Assembly (NCBI RefSeq): GCF_010448835.1
Contig: NZ_CP048409.1
Location: 3,170,001 to 3,234,000 of the forward strand
Direction of reading: 5' to 3'
Length of the DNA: 64,000 nt
Origin: Draconibacterium halophilum
GTDB lineage: Bacteria > Bacteroidota > Bacteroidia > Bacteroidales > Prolixibacteraceae
Both the position numbers and the translations under genes were made by a program. A model generated the notes under the pieces. The model was not told the DNA's origin. It saw only the letters and a program-made list of their open reading frames with translations, and ran no database searches. Shown here piece by piece: positions 13,656-22,667 of this stretch (positions are counted from its first letter, which is position 1; every line of letters begins with the position of its first letter).

Positions 13656-15131
13656 TTGAAAAAAACCGCATCCATAAAAAAGAATTTATTTCACAATAGT
13701 TTGCTCCTGCTGAGCAACTTATTGTTCCCGTTTATTAGTTTTTCCTACGCTTCGCGTGTATTGGGTCCCGAGGCTTTTGGAAAGATTCAGTTTATTCTAG
13801 TATTTGCCCAGTATTTTGTTTTACTGGCAGCCATTGGAATACCCATTTACGGCGTACGTGAGATTGCAAAAATTCGCCATGACAAAACACAAATCAGCAA
13901 AACAGTTTCCGAGCTGTTGTTTCTCAACGGCATTAGTTCGCTGCTTTTGCTTTTCGTATACTTGGGTATCCTGTTTTTGATTCCCTGGTTTCAGGAAGAT
14001 CTTCAGCTTTACCTACTGGGAGGTTTAATTGTTATCAGCGCCTTTTCCAACCTCGACTGGTATTATAATGGCATGGAGCAATTTCGCTTTTTAGCCATGC
14101 GCTCCATAAGCATAAAAGTGCTTTCCTTACTGGCGCTGTTCATTTTTGTAAAAACAAAGAATGACTTGATAATCTATTTTGGCGTGGTCATTTTTTCAAT
14201 TTTAGCCAATCATTTATGGAATTTGTGGGGAATCCGGAAAATTATCTCTTTTCATTTCAAAGCCTTACAACTCAAACGACACCTTCCGGCTTTGCTTACC
14301 CTACTGGGCACTTCGGTTTCCATCAGCATTTATTCCGTCGTCGATACCTTGCTGTTGGGATTTCTCTCCGATGATACCGCAGTAGGATTGTATACCGCAG
14401 CAGTAAAAATTAATAAAATTACCATTCCGGTACTGATTGCATTGGGGACTGTATTAATACCTCGAATCACACAAAGCCTCGAAAGCAGGGACCAGATTCA
14501 GGTCAATAAGCTGATTAATCAATCCTTTGCTTTTACCTGCTTATTGGGTGTGCCTATTAGTTTTGGGCTCTTCCTTTTTGCCGAAGAGTTTATACTTTCC
14601 ATTTCAGGGTTGGAATTTACCAACGCCGTATTGACCATGAAAATAAGTGCACCTTTAGCACTAATAATAGGGATAGCCCATATTTTTGGGTTTCAACTGT
14701 TAATTCCGGCAGGTTATGAACGGAAATACCTCTGGGCAACTCTTGTGGGTATGGTTGTGAGCATTGGACTAAACCTATTGCTGATTAGCAGTTTTAAAGA
14801 TAAAGGAGCGGCCATTGCTACCATTTCAAGCGAAATTGTGGTCACGCTGATTGCGGGCTATTTTGCGTATAAATTCATAAAACTAAAATTAAATTGGAGG
14901 CTGCTGATCAAAGCTTGTGTGGCAAGTATACTTTTTATTCCCATCGCCTATGGGGTGCGTTCGATTTCGGAGAATGAAATCATCCGCCTTTTACTAGCTA
15001 TTCCCACAGCAGCATTGGTATATTTTAGCATTCAAAGCTGGGTATTTAAAAACCCTTTAATCAACGAAGCTTTTGTTTATGCTGAAACCAAAGGATGGAT
15101 ACCGGCATTTTTAATGAAGAGGAAAAAGTAA
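13656..15131 (+). CDS. wzx: Wzx-type polysaccharide flippase
   Basis: A 491-residue integral membrane protein of the MATE/MOP superfamily, RfbX/Wzx group. It would flip the undecaprenyl-PP-linked repeat unit across the inner membrane. Seen are about a dozen hydrophobic helices and the family's N-terminal pattern (LLLLSNLLFPFISFSYASRV then LGPEAFGKIQF), a region usually well conserved in O-antigen flippases, and GAAIATISSEIVV near helix 11-12. The start is a TTG at 13656, since the family N-terminus begins at once (MKKTASIKKNLFHNS) and no ATG is available upstream in frame. It belongs with the Wzy-like gene at 22668. Confidence 0.9.
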   Translation: MKKTASIKKNLFHNSLLLLSNLLFPFISFSYASRVLGPEAFGKIQFILVFAQYFVLLAAIGIPIYGVREIAKIRHDKTQISKTVSELLFLNGISSLLLLFVYLGILFLIPWFQEDLQLYLLGGLIVISAFSNLDWYYNGMEQFRFLAMRSISIKVLSLLALFIFVKTKNDLIIYFGVVIFSILANHLWNLWGIRKIISFHFKALQLKRHLPALLTLLGTSVSISIYSVVDTLLLGFLSDDTAVGLYTAAVKINKITIPVLIALGTVLIPRITQSLESRDQIQVNKLINQSFAFTCLLGVPISFGLFLFAEEFILSISGLEFTNAVLTMKISAPLALIIGIAHIFGFQLLIPAGYERKYLWATLVGMVVSIGLNLLLISSFKDKGAAIATISSEIVVTLIAGYFAYKFIKLKLNWRLLIKACVASILFIPIAYGVRSISENEIIRLLLAIPTAALVYFSIQSWVFKNPLINEAFVYAETKGWIPAFLMKRKK

Positions 15132-16414
15132 AATTAGGAACAATAGCACGCTTAATAAATTTGGGTGATCCCTGCCAATTAAAGATGTATATTATTAATT
15201 GATTTATTGATTCGAGGCTTTATTTACCCCTCCCCCTGCCGGGAGTTCCCCTTTATACACAAATATAAATTTTGAAAAAGCAAGAAAAATAATGAATGTT
15301 CAATGATGAATAACCAATGCAGAATTAAGAAAAAGGCATCAAATTCGAGCTAATTTGGATATTGATAATTCAATATTGGATATTTTACATTTATGAATAT
15401 CCGTTCTACGTCATAATTAGTATTTAGCACGTCATGCTGAACTCGTCTCAGCATTTTTCGCATCTAATAATCAGCTACTTGAGAGAAAGACACTGAAACA
15501 AGTACAGGGTGACGTCTTGGTTGTGACTAATTGCGGACATTCAAATTTTACATTTAAAATGTTGGTGAAAGAACTCGTTATTTCAAAGAAAAAAGATGTA
15601 TAAAGGGGAGCCAGTCCGGAACCGAATTATCAGCTAAACCACAAACTACCATTGCCCCGTTTTTCCATTTGTAATGGAAAATGCCGACAGGCAAAAGGGT
15701 AATGAAATACCAAATTACAACACACTATTGCGGCGCATGCAGCCAACAAGCCGTTTGGAATTTTCCATTTGCGCCGAGCTAAATGCTAACGCATTGTCTC
15801 ATTATGCCCATTTGAAAATTGGCTGCCAACTCGGAAGGACAAGCATTTTTTATTGGATACCAATCAATAGAAATGTCTTTAGTGCACGGTTAACCTGTGA
15901 GATTGCTTCGCTATACTGCCAATGACAGATTTTAATAAGTCGTTAAATAGGAGTAAAATACCACTTTATGCATTATTGTCATTTCGACGAAGAATGAGGA
16001 GAAATCTTTCACAAAAGGAACAGATTTAGCTCCGCTGATTTTCAATTCTCATTCGTTTCCCTCATTCGAAATGACACCCCTGCATAATCTGTCATTACCT
16101 CATTATGGCAAAAACAAAATTTTGGTGGACTCTCGCAATGACGAACAATTCAAATAAATTTTTAAAGTGTAGGAGTTGAATGGCATAATGAAAGAATGAC
16201 AGAGATGCTGAATCCGTCAGCTGACGGACAGCATGACGTATTGGTTATGTTTGCACTACATATTAAGAACGTCACCCTGAACTCGTTTCAGGGTCTTACG
16301 GAAAATCTGTCATTGGCAACGTAGTGAAGCAATCTATTTATTTATAATTATTTTACACCACACACCATTCTCTGGAACCTTTACCCCCCAGTTAAAAACA
16401 AGAATTAATATAAA
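15132..16414. other. 1.28-kb gap of dispersed repeats
   Basis: No gene is accepted; an 83-codon frame at 15674-15925 lies in repeat sequence. The contents include CATGCTGAACTCGTCTCAGCAT (15432-15453), a TTTTCCATT/AATGGAAAA hairpin (15660-15681), the 'gcggcgca...aacaagc' motif, a GTCATTTCGACGAAGAATGAGG / CCTCATTCGAAATGAC inverted pair (15978-16073) and the ~125-bp repeat copy at 16176-16299. Confidence 0.65.
16176..16299 (+). repeat. Dispersed ~125-bp repeat, copy 2
   Basis: Nearly identical to 422-546, including CCGTCAGCTGACGG and the terminal CCCTGAACTCGTTTCAGGG hairpin. It ends about 115 bases before the first Wzi gene. Confidence 0.8.
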
Positions 16415-18199
16415 ATGACCTGGAAAAATTATATACTACTGGCTTTTATCCTTCTTATTACAGAACAAGTTGGTGGACAAGCGCTTTCAAGCAACTTTGA
16501 TCAGCTGGAAGATTATTACCGCAGAGCGCAATTACTTGGTAATATTACCCCGGACTATTCCTTTGTGGCCTATCCCCTCTTTCCTGTCGAGGCTTTTGGT
16601 GTGGCAGATCCACACAAGCCCGATAGCACAATGAAAAGATTTTTTATTCGCGATGATAAAAACCTTTTTGAAAATCAATTGCCATCAGGTCTGTCACTCG
16701 AACTGCTTCCTTTGGTTTGGAATAATCAGTACAACACCCACCATCCTGAAGACTGGAACGATGGAGCAATGATTCCGTCCAAAGGTTATCAAACCTTTGT
16801 TAGCGGTGGTCTCTTTTTTAAATTTACCTTACAAGATGATCTTCCATCTCTTTCTGTAAAGCTGCAACCCGAATATGTTTATGCGGCTAACCAAGAATAC
16901 GATGGTTTTCCATTAACCCGTGAAAACCCTGAGCTGGCCACGCTTAGGTGGGCGCAATATTATTTTCATACCTTAAATTACATTGATCAACCGGAACGTT
17001 TTGGCGAAGATGCCTACAGTCGGTTTTACTGGGGACAAAGCAGTATTCGTGTAAACTACAAATCCATCTCACTCGGCTTTTCAAACGAAAATCTGTGGTG
17101 GGGACCAGGTAGGCGAAATAGCCTTTTAATGACCAACACAGCACCGGGATTTCGCCATTTTACCTTAAATACTACCAGCCCCATTCGAACGCCAGTTGGT
17201 TCTTTCGAAGGGCAAATAGTACTTGGAAAACTAATAGCTTCGGGATACCCTCCACCCAACACGGGAGTAAAAGATCACAATGGTATGCTCTTTTATTCGC
17301 CCAAACGACAAGACGACCGTTATTTTAATGGAATGCTACTGAATTACAGCCCCCTTTGGGTTGAGGGGCTACACCTGGGCTTAATACGAAGTTTCCAGAT
17401 GTATAAAATCGATATGGACAATTCTTTTAATGCTTACCTGCCCATTTTTAGTCCGTTCAGCCAAAAAAGAATAGAAAAACAAGCCGGAGAAACCGAGGAA
17501 GGCGAACTGAATAACTACCAGAAAAGAGACGCGTACTACTCATTTTTTATGCGTTATGTCTGGCCAAAAGCACATGTTGAGATTTATGCGGAATATGGCT
17601 TTGCTGACAATCATTGGGACAGAAGAGATTTTACTGTAGAAATGGAACATTCAAGGGCGTACAATTTTGGATTCCGAAAACTAATAGAACTCCGTTCAAC
17701 AGAGGATGAAGTCATTCAGGTGGGAATGGAAATCACCCATTTAGCCAAAAACCCGGTTTCAGTAATAAGGGGAGCCCAGAATGTTTATCAGCAAGGGAGC
17801 AAAACCTGGTACACCGGTGTTGGTGTAAGGCAAGGCTATACACACAGGGGGCAACTATTAGGTGCAGGAATCGGACCGGGCAGCAACTTACTAAGCTTAA
17901 ATGCAGGGTGGAACAAAGGATTAAAAGCCATAGGAATTCAACTGGAACGATATGCACACAACGAAGATTTTCACAATGAAACGGTAAAGGATGTGCGCAT
18001 GCATTGGGTGGACCTGGCAGCTGCATTAAATGGGAGTTGGGACTATAAAAATCTGCTGTTTTCGCTGAACTTAAAATTTGTTGGAGCAAAGAACTACCAG
18101 TGGATCTACGACTTTAACCCGGATGAATACTGGGATAACAGCCGTGGCACAGATGTTTTTAATTTCCATGGAAAACTGGGAATAATGTACCGTTTTTGA
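16415..18199 (+). CDS. wzi: Capsule assembly Wzi family outer-membrane protein, copy 1
   Basis: A 594-residue protein with a signal peptide (TWKNYILLAFILLITEQVGG then QA) and a predicted beta-barrel ending in aromatic F at the C-terminus (KLGIMYRF), as in outer-membrane proteins. The Wzi family core is clear: SLGFSNENLWWGPGRRNSLL, then MTNTAPGFRHFTLNT and TPVGSFEGQI. In Enterobacteria Wzi is an outer-membrane lectin that helps anchor capsule to the cell; here it probably does the same for this locus's polymer. It is paralogous to 19186-20859 with the same motif order. A 256-bp tandem repeat separates the two. Confidence 0.9.
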   Translation: MTWKNYILLAFILLITEQVGGQALSSNFDQLEDYYRRAQLLGNITPDYSFVAYPLFPVEAFGVADPHKPDSTMKRFFIRDDKNLFENQLPSGLSLELLPLVWNNQYNTHHPEDWNDGAMIPSKGYQTFVSGGLFFKFTLQDDLPSLSVKLQPEYVYAANQEYDGFPLTRENPELATLRWAQYYFHTLNYIDQPERFGEDAYSRFYWGQSSIRVNYKSISLGFSNENLWWGPGRRNSLLMTNTAPGFRHFTLNTTSPIRTPVGSFEGQIVLGKLIASGYPPPNTGVKDHNGMLFYSPKRQDDRYFNGMLLNYSPLWVEGLHLGLIRSFQMYKIDMDNSFNAYLPIFSPFSQKRIEKQAGETEEGELNNYQKRDAYYSFFMRYVWPKAHVEIYAEYGFADNHWDRRDFTVEMEHSRAYNFGFRKLIELRSTEDEVIQVGMEITHLAKNPVSVIRGAQNVYQQGSKTWYTGVGVRQGYTHRGQLLGAGIGPGSNLLSLNAGWNKGLKAIGIQLERYAHNEDFHNETVKDVRMHWVDLAAALNGSWDYKNLLFSLNLKFVGAKNYQWIYDFNPDEYWDNSRGTDVFNFHGKLGIMYRF

Positions 18200-18424
18200 A
18201 ACTACCCTTTAAAAACAATACCAAACTTTAACAAAAAAATATTGAATTCTCAATAATAAATAACCAATGTAGAAGTAAGAAAAATACATCAAATTCAAGT
18301 TAACTTGGATATTGATTATTCATTATTGAATATTTTACATTTAGAAATTGTTAAAAACTCGCACGAATCGCTGAATCATTTAACCAGAAACTCGCGACCA
18401 GCCGAATATCCAGTTCAGCGAAGC

Positions 18425-19069
18425 GAATTAGAAATCGGCCAAAGCCAAATCCCGACCGAAGCGTCGGGAGCAGAAGGTACTGTCATCTCGACGAGGTACG
18501 AGGAGAGATCTCTTGCAGTTATATACAGTAAGTATTTTGCAATACAACAATTAAACAATATATTCTACCACAGAGGACCACTGAGAAGTCACAGAGTTAC
18601 ACAAAGAATCGAGTTGTGAGTTATTAGCTGCGAGCCATTAGCTTCCAGCCTCAAGCTTCAAGTATCAAATTTAGCGTAGCGAATTGAAAATCGGCCAAAG
18701 CCAAATCCCGACCGAAGCGTCGGGGGCAGAAAGTACTGTCATCTCGACGAGGTACGAGGAGAGATCTCTTGCAGTTATATACAGTAAGTATTTTGCAATA
18801 CAACAATTAAACAATATATTCTACCACAGAGGACCACTGAGAAGTCACAGAGTTACACAAAGAATCGAGTTATGAGTTATTAGCTGCAAGCCATTAGCTT
18901 CCAGCCTCAAGCTTCAAGTATCAAATTTAGCGTAACGAATTGAAAATCGGCCAAAGCTAAATCCCGCCCGAAGCGTCGGGGACAGAATGTGCTGTCATCT
19001 CGACAAGGTACGAGGAGAGATCTCTTGCAGTTATATACAGTAAGTATTTTGCAATACAACAATTAAACA
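18425..19069 (+). repeat. 256-bp tandem repeat, about 2.5 copies
   Basis: Three successive units start about 18425, 18681 and 18937; the segment ATCGGCCAAAGC recurs with an exact 256-base period and the third copy is cut short. Each unit holds a CCCGAC/GTCGGG hairpin, GTCATCTCGACGAGGTACG followed by GAGGAGAGATCTC, and TAAGTATTTTGCAATACAAC. Frames of 104 and 63 codons at 18305 and 18684 are repeats of each other and are not treated as genes. The rest of 18200-19185 has no gene. Confidence 0.88.
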
Positions 19070-19084
19070 GTTAAACAATTTTTC

Positions 19085-19165
19085 ACCATCCCAGCGCTCA
19101 ACGCTCACAGTCTAACCGTCTCAGTGCTCAAGGTCTCAGCGGCCACTGTCTAACATCTCAAAATC
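19085..19165 (+). repeat. Word repeat upstream of the second wzi gene
   Basis: CAGCGCTCAACGCTCACAG and CTCAGTGCTCAAGGTCTCAG belong to the same word family as the insertions in gmd and fcl. It ends about 20 bases before the second wzi ATG and so lies in its 5' leader. Confidence 0.75.
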
Positions 19166-19185
19166 AAGTATCCAGTATCAGCATC

Positions 19186-20859
19186 ATGATCACAAAATAT
19201 AAAAAACTCATTTTTTTCTTCCTGCTTTTCATTGCAGCAGAAAGTAGTTTCGCTCAATCCATCTCCTTAAACCATCCTTACCTGAACGACTATTACCGTC
19301 GTCAGCAGTTACTGGGGATTGTGGACTCTACCATTTCTTTTACTTCCCGGCCTATCTATTCTGAAGCACTGGAATATGATGATATTTTTGACCCTGAAAA
19401 TAGCTTAGACGATTCAAACCTCAATAACTTTAACGGCACCTTTAGCTTTCTCCAACAAAGGGGAAAAATTACTTTACTTCCGGTAAGCCTGCTTAATCAA
19501 TACAACAGCCATCATCCGGAAGGGATTAACGATGGTTCAATGATTCCGGCACGGGGAGCACAAATGCGCGCCGATCTTGGATTTTATTTTAAATACAGTT
19601 TGCTAAGCATCACCTTTAATCCGGAATTGGTGTATGCACACAATAAGGTATTCGATGGTTTTCCTTCCGGCTACAAAACCATTTTAAACATGCAGTTTCC
19701 TAATTCAAAAGGGACAATTGATTTGCCGGAACGTATAGGTGGCTTTCATTACTCTAAATTCTTTCTAGGGCAGAGCAGTATACGCTTAACTTATAAACCC
19801 ATCTCCATTGGGCTGTCGAATGAAAACCTTTGGTGGGGACCAGGCTATAAAAACTCCTTGTTAATGACCAATTCGGCATCCGGTTTTTTACACCTTACTT
19901 TAAATACTGTAAGGCCCATAAAAACACCAATCGGTTCTTTTGAAGGACAGGTTATTAGTGGAAGGCTGGAAGAATCGGGATATACCGATGGATTACCGGA
20001 TGACTGGCGCTATTTAAATGCCATGGTATTGAGCTACCAACCCCGTTGGGTACCGGGTTTGTTTTTGGGTTTTACACGTAGTTTTATGACCTACTCTGAA
20101 GATATGGGCTCCGGATTTTCCGACTGGTTGCCGGTATTTAGTTTTTTGACCAAAAACAAAGGAGGTACTAGTGATATCGAGGTATATAATCAGCGTCAGG
20201 ATCAGCGTATCTCAATCTTTTCAAGATGGCTTTTCCCCGAATCACATGCCGAAATCTATTTTGAATATGGACGCGAAGACCATTCCTGGGATCTACGTGA
20301 TTTATTAATGGAGCCATCGCATTCTGCAGCCTTTATTCTTGGAGGACACAAATTGCTGGGATTTAAAGGGAAACGCTACTTTCAGGTTCGGGGGGAAATT
20401 ACTCAAACGGCTGCAAGTCAGACAAACGTAAACAGAAGACGTACCTATAAAGAGCCAGCGGGGACCTGGTATTACCACTCTCAACTAAAACAAGGCTACA
20501 CCCACAGAGGGCAGTTACTGGGTGCTGGGATTGATCCCGGAAGCAACACCCAAACCATAGAAATTAGCTGGAACAGAGAGTTAAAACAAGTGGGAGTAGA
20601 ATTTGAACGTTATGTGCACAATAATAATTTCTGGTATAATTACATTCAGGATTTCCGGGCAAACTGGGTAGATCTAAGCACATCGTTTTTTGCCAACTGG
20701 GATTACAAAAACTTTTTGGTGTATGGAAAAATAAAGGTAGTACGAAGTAAAAACTACCAGTGGCTCTACGAGCCAAAAGGTGGTTTTTCAGACTACTGGC
20801 TACCTGCAGACGATACCTTTAACTCGCATTTGCAGATTGGTATAACTTATCGTTTTTAA
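19186..20859 (+). CDS. wzi: Capsule assembly Wzi family outer-membrane protein, copy 2
   Basis: 557 residues: signal peptide (KKLIFFFLLFIAAESSFAQS), then LNDYYRRQQLLG, like the first copy's LEDYYRRAQLLG. The family core follows: SIGLSNENLWWGPGYKNSLL, LMTNSASGFLHLTLNT, TPIGSFEGQV; then GYTHRGQLLGAGIDPGSNTQ, and the barrel-closing C-terminus HLQIGITYRF. It looks like a tandem duplicate of 16415-18199 that has since diverged. Expected location is the outer membrane, with a role in binding or assembling the surface polymer. The leader contains a CTCAGTGCTCAA-type word repeat, so the 5' end of its message may be structured. Confidence 0.9.
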   Translation: MITKYKKLIFFFLLFIAAESSFAQSISLNHPYLNDYYRRQQLLGIVDSTISFTSRPIYSEALEYDDIFDPENSLDDSNLNNFNGTFSFLQQRGKITLLPVSLLNQYNSHHPEGINDGSMIPARGAQMRADLGFYFKYSLLSITFNPELVYAHNKVFDGFPSGYKTILNMQFPNSKGTIDLPERIGGFHYSKFFLGQSSIRLTYKPISIGLSNENLWWGPGYKNSLLMTNSASGFLHLTLNTVRPIKTPIGSFEGQVISGRLEESGYTDGLPDDWRYLNAMVLSYQPRWVPGLFLGFTRSFMTYSEDMGSGFSDWLPVFSFLTKNKGGTSDIEVYNQRQDQRISIFSRWLFPESHAEIYFEYGREDHSWDLRDLLMEPSHSAAFILGGHKLLGFKGKRYFQVRGEITQTAASQTNVNRRRTYKEPAGTWYYHSQLKQGYTHRGQLLGAGIDPGSNTQTIEISWNRELKQVGVEFERYVHNNNFWYNYIQDFRANWVDLSTSFFANWDYKNFLVYGKIKVVRSKNYQWLYEPKGGFSDYWLPADDTFNSHLQIGITYRF

Positions 20860-21038
20860 GGGCGACATATTTAATACAAATCCAAAACCAGAGGTCAGGC
20901 TGAGCGTAGTCCCTTGCCGACAGGCAGGGAAGCCTGAGAATCGGTTAATAGTATTGGTTATCATTGGTGTGCGACAAAATAAGAGATTACTTCTCCGCCA
21001 GGAGGCGGATCGTAATGACGAATATTTGACGTGTTTTT

Positions 21039-21091
21039 GTTGGGAGAAGGCTAGATTGGCAGCTTTGCAGCCAATCTAGCCTTCTCCCAAC
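21039..21091. repeat. Perfect 22-bp inverted repeat
   Basis: Bases 21039-21060 (GTTGGGAGAAGGCTAGATTG plus GC) and 21070-21091 are exact reverse complements around a 9-base loop, AGCTTTGCA. Such a hairpin would be very stable. It may end transcription from the wzi genes, although no T-run follows; the other option is a mobile palindrome. Confidence 0.8.
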
Positions 21092-21189
21092 TTAATCTCC
21101 CTTTAATTCAAGTCATTGCGAACGAAGTGAAGCAATCTATTTCAATTATAACAAGTTTCGCTTTACTGCCAATAACAGATTTATTTTTG

Positions 21190-21290
21190 AGACCCTGAAA
21201 CGAGTTCAGGGTGACGTTATTAACACGTATTGCAAACATAACCAAGTACATCATGCTGAACTTGTTTCTGCATCTTTGTCATTATCTCAT
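21190..21290 (-). repeat. Dispersed ~125-bp repeat, inverted copy 3
   Basis: Read on the minus strand, it runs in the same order as 422-546: ATGCTG/CATGATGTA, GGTTATGTTTGCAATACGTG, AACGTCACCCTGAACTCG. It is more diverged in its left part than the two direct copies. Confidence 0.7.
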
Positions 21291-21505
21291 TGTGTCTATT
21301 AAAAATGGGTGAACTCTCGCAATGACAAGGTTTATGAGGACTCTGTTCACAAAATTATTTTTAGTGGACAATAATAATTGAAACTCCTCGCAGCAGAGCT
21401 GACGAGGAATCCGATTCCGTTAAGGACTTTTTTATTGTTTTGTTCGCTTACCCCGAGGCAAAGCCATCGGGGAATGCGCTCACCGGAATTCAACCCTAAA
21501 GAAAA

Positions 21506-22645
21506 ATGCAAAAAAGAATACTTTACATAGCCAACGATCACCATTTGTACGGAGCCAATCAATCCTTACTGGACTTGCTCGGTGTGCTTCAGGATAAGAA
21601 GGATATTGATTTATATGTCGTATTTCCGAAAAAAAACGAAGAAATATGCCGGCTCCTGGACATGTTAAATTGCAAATACTTTATTCTCAACTACCGATCG
21701 GAAATACTGGGACGCTCAAACAGCTTGCGCTATATTTTTATTACGCTGCTGAAATGGGTATACAAGCTCCTGATTAACCAATTGACAGTATGCCAACTAT
21801 CGAAAATTGTTAAGCGGGAAAACATTAACATTATTCACTCAAACTCCAGTGTTATCGCCATCGGTGAAGAATTGGCAAAACGAAATAAAATCAGACATAT
21901 CTGGCACTTGCGGGAATATATTGGAGAAGCCTGTGGTATACATTTATTTGGAGGCCCGGAGAAGTACAAGCGGCGCATTCAAAATTCCGATCAGCTAATT
22001 GCCATATCCAAAGGAGTGGCAGCAGACTTTGGTGTTACCGACAAAGCATATATTCTACACGATGCCGTTGCCTTACGCAACAGTCCCATAGAGGACAACA
22101 AGCACAATAACTATTTTTTAGTTTGTGGGACCTTACGCCCCTTAAAGGGGATTGAAAGTGCGATACAGGCCTTTCAGCAGTTTGTTTCGGAACACAAGAA
22201 CTACAAATTATTAATTGCAGGAACAGGAGAACCCGACTATGAATTGCATTTAAAGCAACTGGTTAACGACCTGGATTTGGATGAATCCGTTGAATTTTTA
22301 GGCTACAGAAATAACATTCAGCAGTTAATGGCCGGAGCAACAGCATTTCTGATGTGTTCAGAAAAAGAAGGTTTGGGACGCGTAAGCATTGAAGCGATGC
22401 TGAACAAGTGCCCCGTTATTGGTTTTGATAATGCAGGTACATCAGAAATCGTTACCGATGGGCAAACAGGATTGCTTTACAAAACCCTCAATCAATTGGT
22501 GGAGCAAATGAATTATGTCGTGAATCATACGAAGGCGATGGACCTGATTACAAAAACGGCTTGCCAATACGCAAAAAAAACGTTTTCTTCAAAGACATAT
22601 GGAGAAAAGATATACCGGTATTACGAGGAGATTTTAGCCAATTAA
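21506..22645 (+). CDS. Family 4 glycosyltransferase
   Basis: A 379-residue GT-B enzyme. The N-terminal domain starts ILYIANDHHLYGANQSLLDL, the usual donor of GT4 group proteins. The C-terminal domain carries VCGTLRPLKGIESAIQAF, LIAGTGEPDYE and the retaining-transferase motif E-K-E-G-L-G-R-V-S-I-E (EX7E), then GFDNAGTSEIV. It probably adds one sugar of the repeat unit from a nucleotide donor on the cytoplasmic side. Its gene begins a tight run (21506-26368) with the polymerase and three GT2 genes, separated by 22 bases or less, so these five are likely one transcript. Confidence 0.9.
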   Translation: MQKRILYIANDHHLYGANQSLLDLLGVLQDKKDIDLYVVFPKKNEEICRLLDMLNCKYFILNYRSEILGRSNSLRYIFITLLKWVYKLLINQLTVCQLSKIVKRENINIIHSNSSVIAIGEELAKRNKIRHIWHLREYIGEACGIHLFGGPEKYKRRIQNSDQLIAISKGVAADFGVTDKAYILHDAVALRNSPIEDNKHNNYFLVCGTLRPLKGIESAIQAFQQFVSEHKNYKLLIAGTGEPDYELHLKQLVNDLDLDESVEFLGYRNNIQQLMAGATAFLMCSEKEGLGRVSIEAMLNKCPVIGFDNAGTSEIVTDGQTGLLYKTLNQLVEQMNYVVNHTKAMDLITKTACQYAKKTFSSKTYGEKIYRYYEEILAN

Positions 22646-22667
22646 CATTCACTTAACGCATAGGCTC

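Larger units (their letters stand above)
20860..21505. other. 646-bp gap with a perfect hairpin and an inverted repeat copy
   Basis: No gene is supported. The contents are a CCTTGCCGACAGGCAGGG fragment, 'CTCCGCCAGGAGGCGGA' (20993-21009), the 22-bp perfect inverted repeat at 21039-21091, a GTCATTGCGAACGAAGTGAAG word (21113-21133) that is common as intergenic repeat in this phylum, and the inverted ~100-bp repeat copy at 21190-21290. Confidence 0.6.

Noticed and set aside
15674..15925. 83-codon plus-strand frame in the gap before the first wzi gene
   Set aside because: It runs through hairpin and dispersed-repeat sequence shared with other gaps; not protein-like.
18305..18875. Two related frames of 104 and 63 codons
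   Set aside because: They are the same frame in successive units of the 256-bp tandem repeat and contain its hairpin and words.
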